DNA from: Streptomyces sp. GS7
GTDB taxonomy: Bacteria; Actinomycetota; Actinomycetes; Streptomycetales; Streptomycetaceae
Length of the DNA stretch: 64,000 bases
NCBI RefSeq assembly: GCF_009834125.1
Contig: NZ_CP047146.1
Location: forward strand, 4,581,501-4,645,500
Direction: 5' to 3'
The notes below the pieces were generated by a model. It worked only from the letters and a program-made list of their open reading frames with translations. It was not told the DNA's origin and made no database searches. A program made the position numbers and the translations under genes. Positions 53,948-61,645 of the stretch are shown piece after piece. Each line of letters opens with the position of its first letter. Within the stretch, counting starts at the first letter, position 1.

Positions 53948-55231
53948 GTGAGGGACGAGAACATCCCTGATGAGGAAGCACGGTCGCACCGTGTGACGAG
54001 GCCGGAGATCGACTACCAGGCGCTGTTCGCGGTCACCCCCAGCCCCTATATGGTGCTGGGCCCGGACCTGGTGATCGCCGACGTCAACGAGGCGGCCTGC
54101 CGGGTGACCGGCCGTACTCGGGAGGATCTGCTCGGGCAGTACCTCTTCGACGCCTTCCCTGATAATCCGGCGGACCCGTGTGCTGACGGGGCGCGGAATC
54201 TGCATGTCTCCCTGCACCGGGTCCTGCGCTCGAAGGAGCCGGACACGGTGGCGGTGCAGAAGTACGCCATTCCCGTGGTCGGCCAGCCCGGCGTGTTCGA
54301 GGAGCGGTGGTGGTCCGCGATCAACACCCCGGTGCTCGGGCCGGATGGGGAGGTGGCGTGGATCATTCACCGGGGGGAGGACGTGACCGCGTTTCTCCTC
54401 TCCCACCCCCGCCCGCGAGAAGGCGGGGCGCTCAGCGACGTGGAGGCTATGGAGGTCGAACTGTACGCGCGGGCGCGCGAGCTCCAGCGACTGAACGAGG
54501 AACTGCGCCAAGCCCATGCCCGGGAACGCCAGGTCGCCCTCACTTTGCAGGAGGCCATGCTCCACTCGCCCCACCTGGCCCGGCACCGGGACGCCGTGGT
54601 GCGCTACCTGCCCGCCGCCGGGTCACTGAACGTGTGCGGCGACTGGTACGACGTGGTCGACCTGCCCGAGAACAGATGCGCCGTCGCGGTCGGCGACGTC
54701 GTCGGCCACGGCCTGGAGGCCGCCGCCGTCATGGGCATGCTCCGCAGCGCGCTGTCCGCCTCCATCCGGGCCGTCGAAGGGCCCGCGCGGGCCCTGGACT
54801 GCCTGGGCCTGTACGCACGCTACGTGGAGGGTGCGCTGGCCACCACCGTCGTCCAAGCCGTCATCGACTACCACGCTCGCCGCATCACGTACAGCAGCGC
54901 CGGCCACCCGCCCCCCGTCCTGGTCCACCAAGACGGCAGCTGCGACCTTCTCGACCAGGCCACCGACCCCCCGCTGGGAGCCCGCCCCAAACACGTCCCC
55001 CGCCCCCAGGCCGACCTTCCCTACACCCCCGGCGACACCTTCGTGCTCTACACCGACGGCCTCATCGAACGCCGCGGCGAGGACATCGACGTGAGCCTGC
55101 AACGCCTCACCGACGCGCTAGCCCGCCATGCCCGCCACAAACCCGAACGCCTCGCCGACGCCGTGCTCGCGCACCTCGGCGTCAGTAGCGGCGCCCGCGA
55201 CGACATCGCCCTGATCGTCATCCGCCTATGA
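53948..55231 (+). CDS. PAS-domain PP2C (SpoIIE-type) serine phosphatase
   Basis: A 427-residue regulatory phosphatase. The N-terminal PAS domain (~20-155) has DYQALFAVTPSPYMVLGPDL and IADVNEAACRVTGRTREDLL, then a coiled linker (LYARARELQRLNEELRQAHA), and a SpoIIE/RsbU PP2C domain (~195-425) with CGDWYDVVDLPENRCAVAVG, DVVGHGLEAAAVMGMLRSAL, YSSAGHPPPVLV, LYTDGLIERRG and GARDDIALIV. The metal-binding aspartates are present. It would dephosphorylate an anti-sigma-factor antagonist in response to a PAS-sensed signal; no such partner is nearby. The GTG start has only a weak site. Confidence 0.9.
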   Translation: MRDENIPDEEARSHRVTRPEIDYQALFAVTPSPYMVLGPDLVIADVNEAACRVTGRTREDLLGQYLFDAFPDNPADPCADGARNLHVSLHRVLRSKEPDTVAVQKYAIPVVGQPGVFEERWWSAINTPVLGPDGEVAWIIHRGEDVTAFLLSHPRPREGGALSDVEAMEVELYARARELQRLNEELRQAHARERQVALTLQEAMLHSPHLARHRDAVVRYLPAAGSLNVCGDWYDVVDLPENRCAVAVGDVVGHGLEAAAVMGMLRSALSASIRAVEGPARALDCLGLYARYVEGALATTVVQAVIDYHARRITYSSAGHPPPVLVHQDGSCDLLDQATDPPLGARPKHVPRPQADLPYTPGDTFVLYTDGLIERRGEDIDVSLQRLTDALARHARHKPERLADAVLAHLGVSSGARDDIALIVIRL

Positions 55232-55367
55232 CCCGCGCGCCGCCAGCTGGGTCAACCGACTGAATCCGCTGAGGGGCCCGTTCATCCGTACGTGGCTGGG
55301 GACGTTCACGCCTACGCCGACACCGGGTGTGCTTTGTCGGCCTCACCGCCCTGGACATTGGCCTGTC

Positions 55368-56666
55368 TCAGGTGATTTCGAGATTGTCGGCGACGGTGGA
55401 GGTCGGGGTGTGGAGGATGGCGTCGAACGCCTCGAGGACGGGGGTGTGCAGGTAGGCGCTTTGGATCCGGATGCGGTCGGGGCCCGGGACAAGGCCGGCG
55501 TTTCCGCGGGCCTGCGGGTGCGCCTGGTGGAGATCGGCGATGCTGAGGCCGAGTTCGGCGTCGGCGAAGGCGGCTTCGATGCTTCCCGGCTCGGCCGGCT
55601 CCAGCGCGGTGGCGTCGATGGTGAAGCCGAAGCGTGTGTTCTCGTCCCGGGGCATGTCCGCGGTGTGTCCGGTGGTGCTGATCAGGCCCAGGGCGAAGTA
55701 TTCATCGCCGAGCGCGCGGTGCAGGTGCTGCCCCATGGGGAGTCCCGTGAGGTGGCCGTTGAAGGAGATCGGTGTTTTCTGGATATGGGCGTTGTGCGCC
55801 GCCAGCACGACGCGGGTCCCGGGTTCGAAGCGCTCCAGGTGCCACAGGACCGATCCGGCCATGTAGATGTCGCGGGCCGAGGTGTCTGCGGTCAGCCCTG
55901 TGCCGGCGAAGAGGTCGGCCATGGCGCGGAAGGTGTAGTCGGCGTGGCAGGCGCCTTCAAGGCGGCGCACGGCGATGTCGTAGCTGTGCTGGTCACTGCG
56001 GGAGACATACAACGGTTCGAGGGAGCGGAACCGGATGAGCAGACGCGTCAAGGTGGCGCTGAGGGCGTCCTGTTCGGCGGTGGCCAGGCGTACCCACGCG
56101 GGCGCGGCGACGGCCCCGGAACCACCGGCGAATGATTCGGCGATCCGCATCGCCTCCTGGACCGCCCGCAGCGTTTCGGGGTCGACCTGACGCAGGTAGT
56201 CGGCGACCGGAGCCAGGGCGGGAAGCAACGACCCACCGGCGGCGGGGATGTCGATGCCCGTGAAGCGCACCGGAGTTGGGGCCGTGCGGTTGTGCCGGCG
56301 CATCCAGCGCAGCGGCTCATCGACTCCCACGGGGACCGTCGCGGCGAGGTGGGCCGACAGGTCATCGTCCGTCCCCTCGCCCTGGGCCCAGGCATCGAGG
56401 GGGAACCCTTCGCTGAAGCCGTACTCGAAGGCCAGGACGGTGAAGCCGCAGCGTTCGACCAGGAACCGCAGGATGCGCTCGCGCATGAGGGCGAACTCGT
56501 TGATGAAGTGGGAACTTTCGCCGATCGCGACGACGCGGGCGTTGCCGATGATGGCGCGCAGCGGCTCCAAGTCATCCAGCGGCGCCTCAGGGGTGAGGTG
56601 GGTGAGGGGGACGGCGTGGGTGCGCAGCCAGTCGGCGAACGGGTTGCGGTGGGGCGAAACAGGCAT
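55368..56666 (-). CDS. Erythromycin esterase family protein
   Basis: A 432-residue hydrolase of the erythromycin esterase (Ere) family, which opens the macrolide lactone ring. The catalytic-histidine segment is RVVAIGESSHFINEFALMRE (~45-60), followed by VLAFEYGFSEGFPLDAWAQG with conserved acidic residues, RRHNRTAPTPVRFTGIDIPA, a helical central part and VVLAAHNAHIQKTPISF with another conserved His. Cytosolic, no signal. Not all family members act on macrolides, but a Vat-like acetyltransferase gene follows it upstream on the same strand, which strengthens a drug-inactivation reading. Confidence 0.88.
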   Translation of the reverse strand: MPVSPHRNPFADWLRTHAVPLTHLTPEAPLDDLEPLRAIIGNARVVAIGESSHFINEFALMRERILRFLVERCGFTVLAFEYGFSEGFPLDAWAQGEGTDDDLSAHLAATVPVGVDEPLRWMRRHNRTAPTPVRFTGIDIPAAGGSLLPALAPVADYLRQVDPETLRAVQEAMRIAESFAGGSGAVAAPAWVRLATAEQDALSATLTRLLIRFRSLEPLYVSRSDQHSYDIAVRRLEGACHADYTFRAMADLFAGTGLTADTSARDIYMAGSVLWHLERFEPGTRVVLAAHNAHIQKTPISFNGHLTGLPMGQHLHRALGDEYFALGLISTTGHTADMPRDENTRFGFTIDATALEPAEPGSIEAAFADAELGLSIADLHQAHPQARGNAGLVPGPDRIRIQSAYLHTPVLEAFDAILHTPTSTVADNLEIT

Positions 56667-56834
56667 GCTGACAGCTCGATTCTGGGTGCTGGAATGTGGA
56701 GGGATCGCCGATACGGGAACGGAGCACTATGCAGAGGGCAACCCCCCGGGTGCGGCGACATGGGGGTGAACCGTTCGGCCTCACTGCGCGTCGCGTCTTC
56801 GGAAGACGGAGCCGTGGACTGGCTGGAGCGGGGA

Positions 56835-56870
56835 GCCTGCGACCGGTGACGATCTTCGCAGGTCGCAGGC
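56835..56870 (-). terminator. Hairpin between the acetyltransferase and esterase genes
   Basis: GCCTGCGACC (56835-56844) pairs with GGTCGCAGGC (56861-56870) around 16 nt. It lies 40 bp beyond the acetyltransferase stop and separates that gene from the esterase on the same strand, so the esterase probably has its own promoter in 56667-56834. Confidence 0.55.
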
Positions 56871-56908
56871 CGGCCTCCGCAGATCCGGTCGTGCTGTGCC
56901 GGGTTCGT

Positions 56909-57604
56909 TCAACGGCTCGTTGCGCTGCTGGGCGGTGGGTCTTGAGGTGCCCTTCCCATGTTCTCGGGTGCCGCGTTCTCCAGGTCGTCGATGCTGCCGG
57001 ACATGATGGTGCGGATGTGTTCGGTGAGGTGCTGGAGGGGCCAGTCCCACCAGGCCAGTTGGATGAGGCGGTTGATGTCGGCGTCGCTGTAGCGGCGGCG
57101 GATGAGGCGGGCGGGGTTGCCGCCGACGATGCCGTAGTCGGGGACGTCGTCGACGACGACGGATCCGGAAGCGATGATCGCTCCGTGGCCGATGCGTACG
57201 CCGGGCATCACCATGGACCGGTATCCGAACCAGACGTCATGGCCCACCACGGTGTCGCCCCGTCCGGTCAGGCCGGTGATGAGGTCGAAGTGCTCGGACC
57301 AGGAACCGCCCATGATGGGGAAGGGGAACGTCGAGGGGCCATCCATACGGTGGTTGGCGCCGTTCATGATGAACCGCACGCCCTCGCCCAGCGCGCAGAA
57401 CTTCCCGATGACCAGCTTCTCCGGCCCGTAGTGGTACAGCACGTTGCGGGTCTCGAAGGCGGTCGGATCGTCGGGATCGTCGTAGTAGGAGAACTCTCCG
57501 ACCTCGATCAGCGGCGAGGTGATCAGCGGCTTGAGCAGCACCACCCGCGGCTGCTCGGGCATCGGATGCACCACGGTCGGGTCGGCGGGAACAGGCTGTA
57601 TCAC
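56909..57604 (-). CDS. Vat-type streptogramin A acetyltransferase (xenobiotic acetyltransferase)
   Basis: A 231-residue left-handed beta-helix acetyltransferase. Features of the Vat/CatB group: SYYDDPDDPTAFETRNVLYH, LVIGKFCALGEGVRFIMNGA, the catalytic histidine in NHRMDGPSTFPF, WSEHFDLITGLTGRGDTVVG, then the hexapeptide turns VVGHDVWFGYRSMVMPGVRI and IASGSVVVDDVPDYGIVGGN-PA. This group transfers acetyl from acetyl-CoA to streptogramin A or chloramphenicol. GTG start after AGGAAGGAA. It lies between an esterase and an FAD monooxygenase, both transcribed the same way. The C-terminal ~20 residues are a disordered extension. Confidence 0.9.
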   Translation of the reverse strand: MIQPVPADPTVVHPMPEQPRVVLLKPLITSPLIEVGEFSYYDDPDDPTAFETRNVLYHYGPEKLVIGKFCALGEGVRFIMNGANHRMDGPSTFPFPIMGGSWSEHFDLITGLTGRGDTVVGHDVWFGYRSMVMPGVRIGHGAIIASGSVVVDDVPDYGIVGGNPARLIRRRYSDADINRLIQLAWWDWPLQHLTEHIRTIMSGSIDDLENAAPENMGRAPQDPPPSSATSR

Positions 57605-57731
57605 GAATTGATTCCTTCCTGAAGAGGTGTCTGCGGGCCGGCGAACGTCAGGCGCCGGTGGGAGACGTCGCAGTCATCCGCATAGCCAGGTGGGCACCCT
57701 GTTCGGACATTGGTGATCGGCATTGTCGTTC

Positions 57732-59255
57732 TCAGGGGGTGCCGAACCAGCCGGAGAGCGCTTCTCGCAGCGCGGGCGCGGCGGTGTCGGCGGGTTCGTC
57801 GATGGTTGCGGCCCAGGCGATGTGGGCGTCCGGACGGATCAGGAGTGCGTCGGCTGGTCGATCGTCGGTTTTGGCGGTGTGAACCTCGACGCGATGCTGC
57901 CAGTCTTGGGCGGCCTGGCGGAGGTCTGGGCGGTCGCCGAGGTCGAGGAGGATGGGCCGCGCGGTGTGCATGAGTTCGGCGACGCTGGTTGTGCCCTGGT
58001 CGGTGTGCAGGGTGAGGTCGGGTGCGAAGGTGCCGGCCAGCGCGTGGTGGGATCCGGGCATCGGATAGCGGATGTCGGTGCCGGCGACAAGCGCTCCCAT
58101 GCGGCGCAACGGCTGCTTGTCGACGAGCAGTTCCTGGAAGACTTGGCGAAGCGCTTCGGCGGCCGGGTCGTGCCCGCGCCGCAGTGCCACCTGAGCTCGG
58201 GTGTGCAGCATGGTACGGGCGCCGGCGAGGTGACGTTCGTCGTGGTAGGTGTCCAGCAGGCCGGCCGGTGCCCAGCCGTGGACGTCGGCGGCCAGCTTCC
58301 AGGCCAGGTTGACCGCGTCGAGCATGCCGGCATTGAGTGCCACACCGGTGGCGGGGAACAGATGCGCGGCATCTCCGGCCAGCAGGATCCGCCCGTCGCG
58401 ATAGCGCTCGGCCTGCCGAGCCTTGAAGGTGAACCGCGACAGCCGAAGCGGTTCACCCAAGGGCAGATCCGAACCGAGCACGCGGCAGAGACTGTCCTGG
58501 AGTTCGGCCACCGTCATCGGCGAGTCGTCGTCGTATTCGGTGGTCTCGTCTTCGATGGTGTAAAGGGAGACGACCTTGGAGTCCGGCGACGCGCCGAGTC
58601 CGAACAGACCTCGGTCGGTCCGGGTGAAACCGGCGCGGATCGTGCCGAAGCCGGGGACGTCGAGATCGCCGTTGCCGAGCACGGTCACCGTGTCGGGCAA
58701 GGTGACCTGGGCCAGTCGGTTGACCTCCGGGTAGGTGGTGCCGGGGAACGGAATACCGGCCCAGTCACGGACCCGGCTGCGGCCACCGTCGCACCCCACC
58801 AGGTAGCGGGCGGTGACCCGGTACGGCCCGTCCGGGCCACGCACGTCCACCATCAGCGCGGCATCGTCCTGGCTGACCCGGGACACCTCGTGTCCGCGGC
58901 GGACGTCGACACCGAGTTCGCCGGCGCGTTCGTCGAGCAGCCGCTCAAGCCGCGGTTGCGGGAGCGGCAGGGCATGCATCGGCGGATCTATCAGCTGAGT
59001 GAAGTCCAGATGCACACCGCCGAACGGGAACCGGGGAGCCGGAACAGGGTCGGTGCAGGCCGCTTCGAAACGTCCCAACAAGCCCCGGTAGCTGAGCAGT
59101 TGAAGGATCTGCCCGCCGATACCACTGGCCTTCGGGGTGTCTCGGCGCTGCGGCTGCCGCTCCAGCACCAGCGCTCGCACACCGGCCAAACCCAGTTCAC
59201 CGGCCAACATCAGGCCGGTCGGGCCGGCACCCACAACGATCACATCGGCGTCCAT
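57732..59255 (-). CDS. FAD-dependent aromatic monooxygenase (drug hydroxylase type)
   Basis: A 507-residue flavoprotein of the group A monooxygenases. FAD-binding signatures: DADVIVVGAGPTGLMLAGEL (Rossmann GxGxxG), the YLVGCDGGRSRVRDWAG (DG motif) and GRILLAGDAAHLFPATGVAL (GD motif), followed by a thioredoxin-like C-terminal domain as in Rox, PgaE and MtmOIV. Members hydroxylate polyketides, rifampicin or tetracyclines with NADPH and O2. The start at 59255 gives the proper N-terminal Rossmann strand. Divergent from a TetR gene across twin operators, hence probably drug-inducible. Confidence 0.9.
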   Translation of the reverse strand: MDADVIVVGAGPTGLMLAGELGLAGVRALVLERQPQRRDTPKASGIGGQILQLLSYRGLLGRFEAACTDPVPAPRFPFGGVHLDFTQLIDPPMHALPLPQPRLERLLDERAGELGVDVRRGHEVSRVSQDDAALMVDVRGPDGPYRVTARYLVGCDGGRSRVRDWAGIPFPGTTYPEVNRLAQVTLPDTVTVLGNGDLDVPGFGTIRAGFTRTDRGLFGLGASPDSKVVSLYTIEDETTEYDDDSPMTVAELQDSLCRVLGSDLPLGEPLRLSRFTFKARQAERYRDGRILLAGDAAHLFPATGVALNAGMLDAVNLAWKLAADVHGWAPAGLLDTYHDERHLAGARTMLHTRAQVALRRGHDPAAEALRQVFQELLVDKQPLRRMGALVAGTDIRYPMPGSHHALAGTFAPDLTLHTDQGTTSVAELMHTARPILLDLGDRPDLRQAAQDWQHRVEVHTAKTDDRPADALLIRPDAHIAWAATIDEPADTAAPALREALSGWFGTP

Positions 59256-59308
59256 CACTGGCCACTTCTCTCGCAGTTTCACGGTGGCTGACCAAGCCCG
59301 GGCCGGCA

Positions 59309-59381
59309 CGGCACGGACCGTGCCGAGTCGAGAGTCTGATCAATGTAGCCGCCCACTGTCAATACGGCACGTTCCGTGCCG
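59309..59381. promoter_or_regulatory. Twin TetR-type operators
   Basis: Two nearly identical 17-bp palindromes: CGGCACGGACCGTGCCG (59309-59325) and CGGCACGTTCCGTGCCG (59365-59381), centres 56 bp apart, in the 140-bp space between the monooxygenase and tetR starts. The second is 14 bp before the tetR ATG. Confidence 0.8.
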
Positions 59382-59394
59382 CTAGAGTGGCGAC

Positions 59395-59985
59395 ATGACC
59401 GATTGCCGCGCCAGCCGTAGCGACAACCGAACCGAAACGATCATGAGGGCCGCGCTCGACCTGGCTCTGGAGGTCGGCTATGCCAAGCTCAGCATCGAGG
59501 CGGTCGCGACCAGGGCCGGTGTCGGCAAACACACCGTCTACCGCCGCTGGTCCTCCCGGGGCCTTCTCTTCCTCGACGCGGTACTCAGCCTGAGCACCGA
59601 ACGCCTCAACCACCCCAACACCGGCGACGTCGTGGCAGACCTGCGCGAGACGATGACCAAGGCCGTCGACCTGTTGGGTCGGCCCCCATGGGGCCCGCTG
59701 TACCAGGCCCTCATCGGCGAAGCGCAGCACGATCCCGAGGTCGCCGCCGCGCTCAACCGGCGCTTCATCGAGCCGCAGACCGCCGACACCCTGGCTCGCC
59801 TCAAAGCCGCCGAGGAACAGGGGGAACTCGCGCCCGGCTTCGACCTCGACCTGGCATTCGACATCCTGTCCGGCCCCCTGTACTACAGACTCCTCATCAC
59901 GCAGAAGCCGATCACACACGACTACATCGACCGCGTCCTGCAAGCGGTCTTCGCCGGGATGAGCCCCAGACCACAAACGCGATAG
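59395..59985 (+). CDS. TetR/AcrR-family repressor
   Basis: A 196-residue repressor. The N-terminal helix-turn-helix reads TIMRAALDLALEVGYAKLSI followed by EAVATRAGVGKHTVYRRWSS, the TetR pattern; the remaining helices form a ligand domain with DPEVAAALNRRFIEPQTADT (TetR_C-like). It is divergent from the FAD monooxygenase; two palindromes lie between, so it likely represses both and is released by the enzyme's substrate. The ATG follows the second operator closely. Confidence 0.9.
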   Translation: MTDCRASRSDNRTETIMRAALDLALEVGYAKLSIEAVATRAGVGKHTVYRRWSSRGLLFLDAVLSLSTERLNHPNTGDVVADLRETMTKAVDLLGRPPWGPLYQALIGEAQHDPEVAAALNRRFIEPQTADTLARLKAAEEQGELAPGFDLDLAFDILSGPLYYRLLITQKPITHDYIDRVLQAVFAGMSPRPQTR

Positions 59986-60191
59986 AGACCGACAAGCAAC
60001 CGACACCATGTCCTCGCGCTTGCCACCTGCATCGCGGTCGGGCCATTGCTCCGCGTGACCCGTGCCTACGCCACGATCATGGCGTCCGAGCCCCCGCTGC
60101 CTGTGCCAGGCGCCGAGCCTCCGTCAGGTCCCGGTCCCTGAGCACCTGCCTGACCCGGCGGCGATCACAGAGAGACACTCAAACCTCGCGC

Positions 60192-60199
60192 CTGCGCTT
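60192..60199. repeat. Target duplication of IS256 copy 2 (left)
   Basis: CTGCGCTT at 60192-60199 is repeated exactly at 61579-61586, immediately outside the two ends of the element. An 8-bp duplication is normal for IS256 insertions and marks a recent, undisturbed one. Confidence 0.9.
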
Positions 60200-61578
60200 G
60201 GGTGTGTCAATTTAACGGCTGATCTTGGTTGTTGAGTGGTCAGTTGTTCCTCGGGGTCAGGCGGCCCTCGAAGGCGATCTGGAACGCGTTGAGGGGTGCC
60301 TTCCAGCGCATGGTCCACCGCTTGCGGCCCTTCCCCGTCGGGTCCAGGCTCATCAGCGCCATGTAGATGCACTTGAGGGCGGCGGCCTCGTTGGGGAAAT
60401 GTCCGCGGGCGCGGACGGCCTTGCGGATGCGGGCGTTGACGCTCTCGATCGCGTTCGTGCTGCAGATGATCTTGCGTATCTCGACGTCGAAGGAGAGGAA
60501 GGGCACGAACTCGGCCCAGGCGTCCGACCACAGCTTCACGATCGCCGGGTACTTCTGACCCCAGGACTCCTGGAACTCCAGGAACCGCTCCGTCGCCGCG
60601 TCCTCGCTGGGCGCGGTGTAGACGGGCTTGAGGGCCTTGGCGACCTTGTCCCAGTCCTGACGGGCGGCGTAACGGAACGAGTTCCGCAGCAGGTGAACCA
60701 CACACGTTTGGACAATCGTGCGAGGCCAGACGGCCTCCACTGCATCGGGAAGGCTCTTGAGCCCGTCGCAGACCAGCATCAGCACGTCGTCCAGGCCGCG
60801 GTTCTTCAGCTCGGTGAACACGTGCAGCCAGTACTTGGCCCCCTCACCGCCGTCAGCGGCCCAGATACCGAGGATGTCCCGAGTGCCGTCCACGGTCACC
60901 GCCATCACGACATAGACCGGACGGTTTGCGACCTGCCCGTTCCTGATCTTGACGTTGATGGCATCCACGAACAGGACCGGATAGACACGGTCGAGGGGAC
61001 GGCTCTGCCATTCGGCCATGCCTTCCATCACCTTGTCGGTGATGGTGGAGATGGTCTGCTTGGACACCTCAGCGCCGTACACCTCGGCCAGATGAGCCGA
61101 AATCTCGCCGTGCGTGAGCCCCTTCGCCGACAACGACAACACCATCTCGTCGACGCCGGTCAGACGCCGCTGCCGTTTCTTGACGATCTGCGGCTCGAAG
61201 GTGTCGGCGGTGTCCCTGGGCACTTTCACCTCGACCGGCCCAACATCGGTCAGCACGGTCTTCGCACGTGTGCCGTTGCGGCTGTTGCCGTTGTTCTTCC
61301 CGGCCGGATCGTGCTTCTCGTAGCCCACATGGTCGGTGATCTCGCCCTCTAGGGCGGACTCCAGCACCCGCTTGGTCAGCTGCTGCAACAGCCCGCCCTC
61401 GCCGGTCAGTTGCAAGCCCTCGTTACGGGCCCTGTCGACAAGCATCGCGATCAACTGCTCGTCGGTCGCCGAATTCGACGGTGCCCCGGCAGCAGGCTGT
61501 ACGGACTCGGGCTCCCCGGCAGTCCTAGTCATCTGGCGTCTCCTTGATCATCAGATCCGCCGTTGATTAGACACTCCC
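60200..61578 (-). mobile_element. IS256-family insertion sequence, copy 2
   Basis: A 1379-bp element in reverse orientation to copy 1 (37115-38493) with the same ends and an identical transposase. Unlike copy 1 it has a perfect 8-bp target duplication, CTGCGCTT. Confidence 0.95.
60240..61532 (-). CDS. IS256-family transposase, copy 2
   Basis: A 430-residue protein identical residue for residue to the product at 37161-38453; antisense frames are also identical, which suggests no or almost no nucleotide difference. It therefore shares the intact DDE core (for example VDAINVKIRNGQV and STNAIESVNARIRK). Recent transposition or ongoing gene conversion between the copies would explain this. Confidence 0.95.
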   Translation of the reverse strand: MTRTAGEPESVQPAAGAPSNSATDEQLIAMLVDRARNEGLQLTGEGGLLQQLTKRVLESALEGEITDHVGYEKHDPAGKNNGNSRNGTRAKTVLTDVGPVEVKVPRDTADTFEPQIVKKRQRRLTGVDEMVLSLSAKGLTHGEISAHLAEVYGAEVSKQTISTITDKVMEGMAEWQSRPLDRVYPVLFVDAINVKIRNGQVANRPVYVVMAVTVDGTRDILGIWAADGGEGAKYWLHVFTELKNRGLDDVLMLVCDGLKSLPDAVEAVWPRTIVQTCVVHLLRNSFRYAARQDWDKVAKALKPVYTAPSEDAATERFLEFQESWGQKYPAIVKLWSDAWAEFVPFLSFDVEIRKIICSTNAIESVNARIRKAVRARGHFPNEAAALKCIYMALMSLDPTGKGRKRWTMRWKAPLNAFQIAFEGRLTPRNN

Positions 61579-61645
61579 CTGCGCTTCCGTGAAGGCGGGC
61601 CCGTAGCGGGCGCTCAGGCGTGCCGCTGGGGCCTGTCAATCTAAC

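Noticed and set aside
55368..56666. Firm naming as macrolide-resistance gene ere
   Set aside because: The family includes members with no macrolide activity, and the sequence alone cannot decide.
37115..61578. Composite transposon bounded by the two IS256 copies
   Set aside because: The outer flanks (CATGCGCC and CTGCGCTT) do not match, and copy 2 has its own complete target duplication, so the segment was not inserted as one unit.
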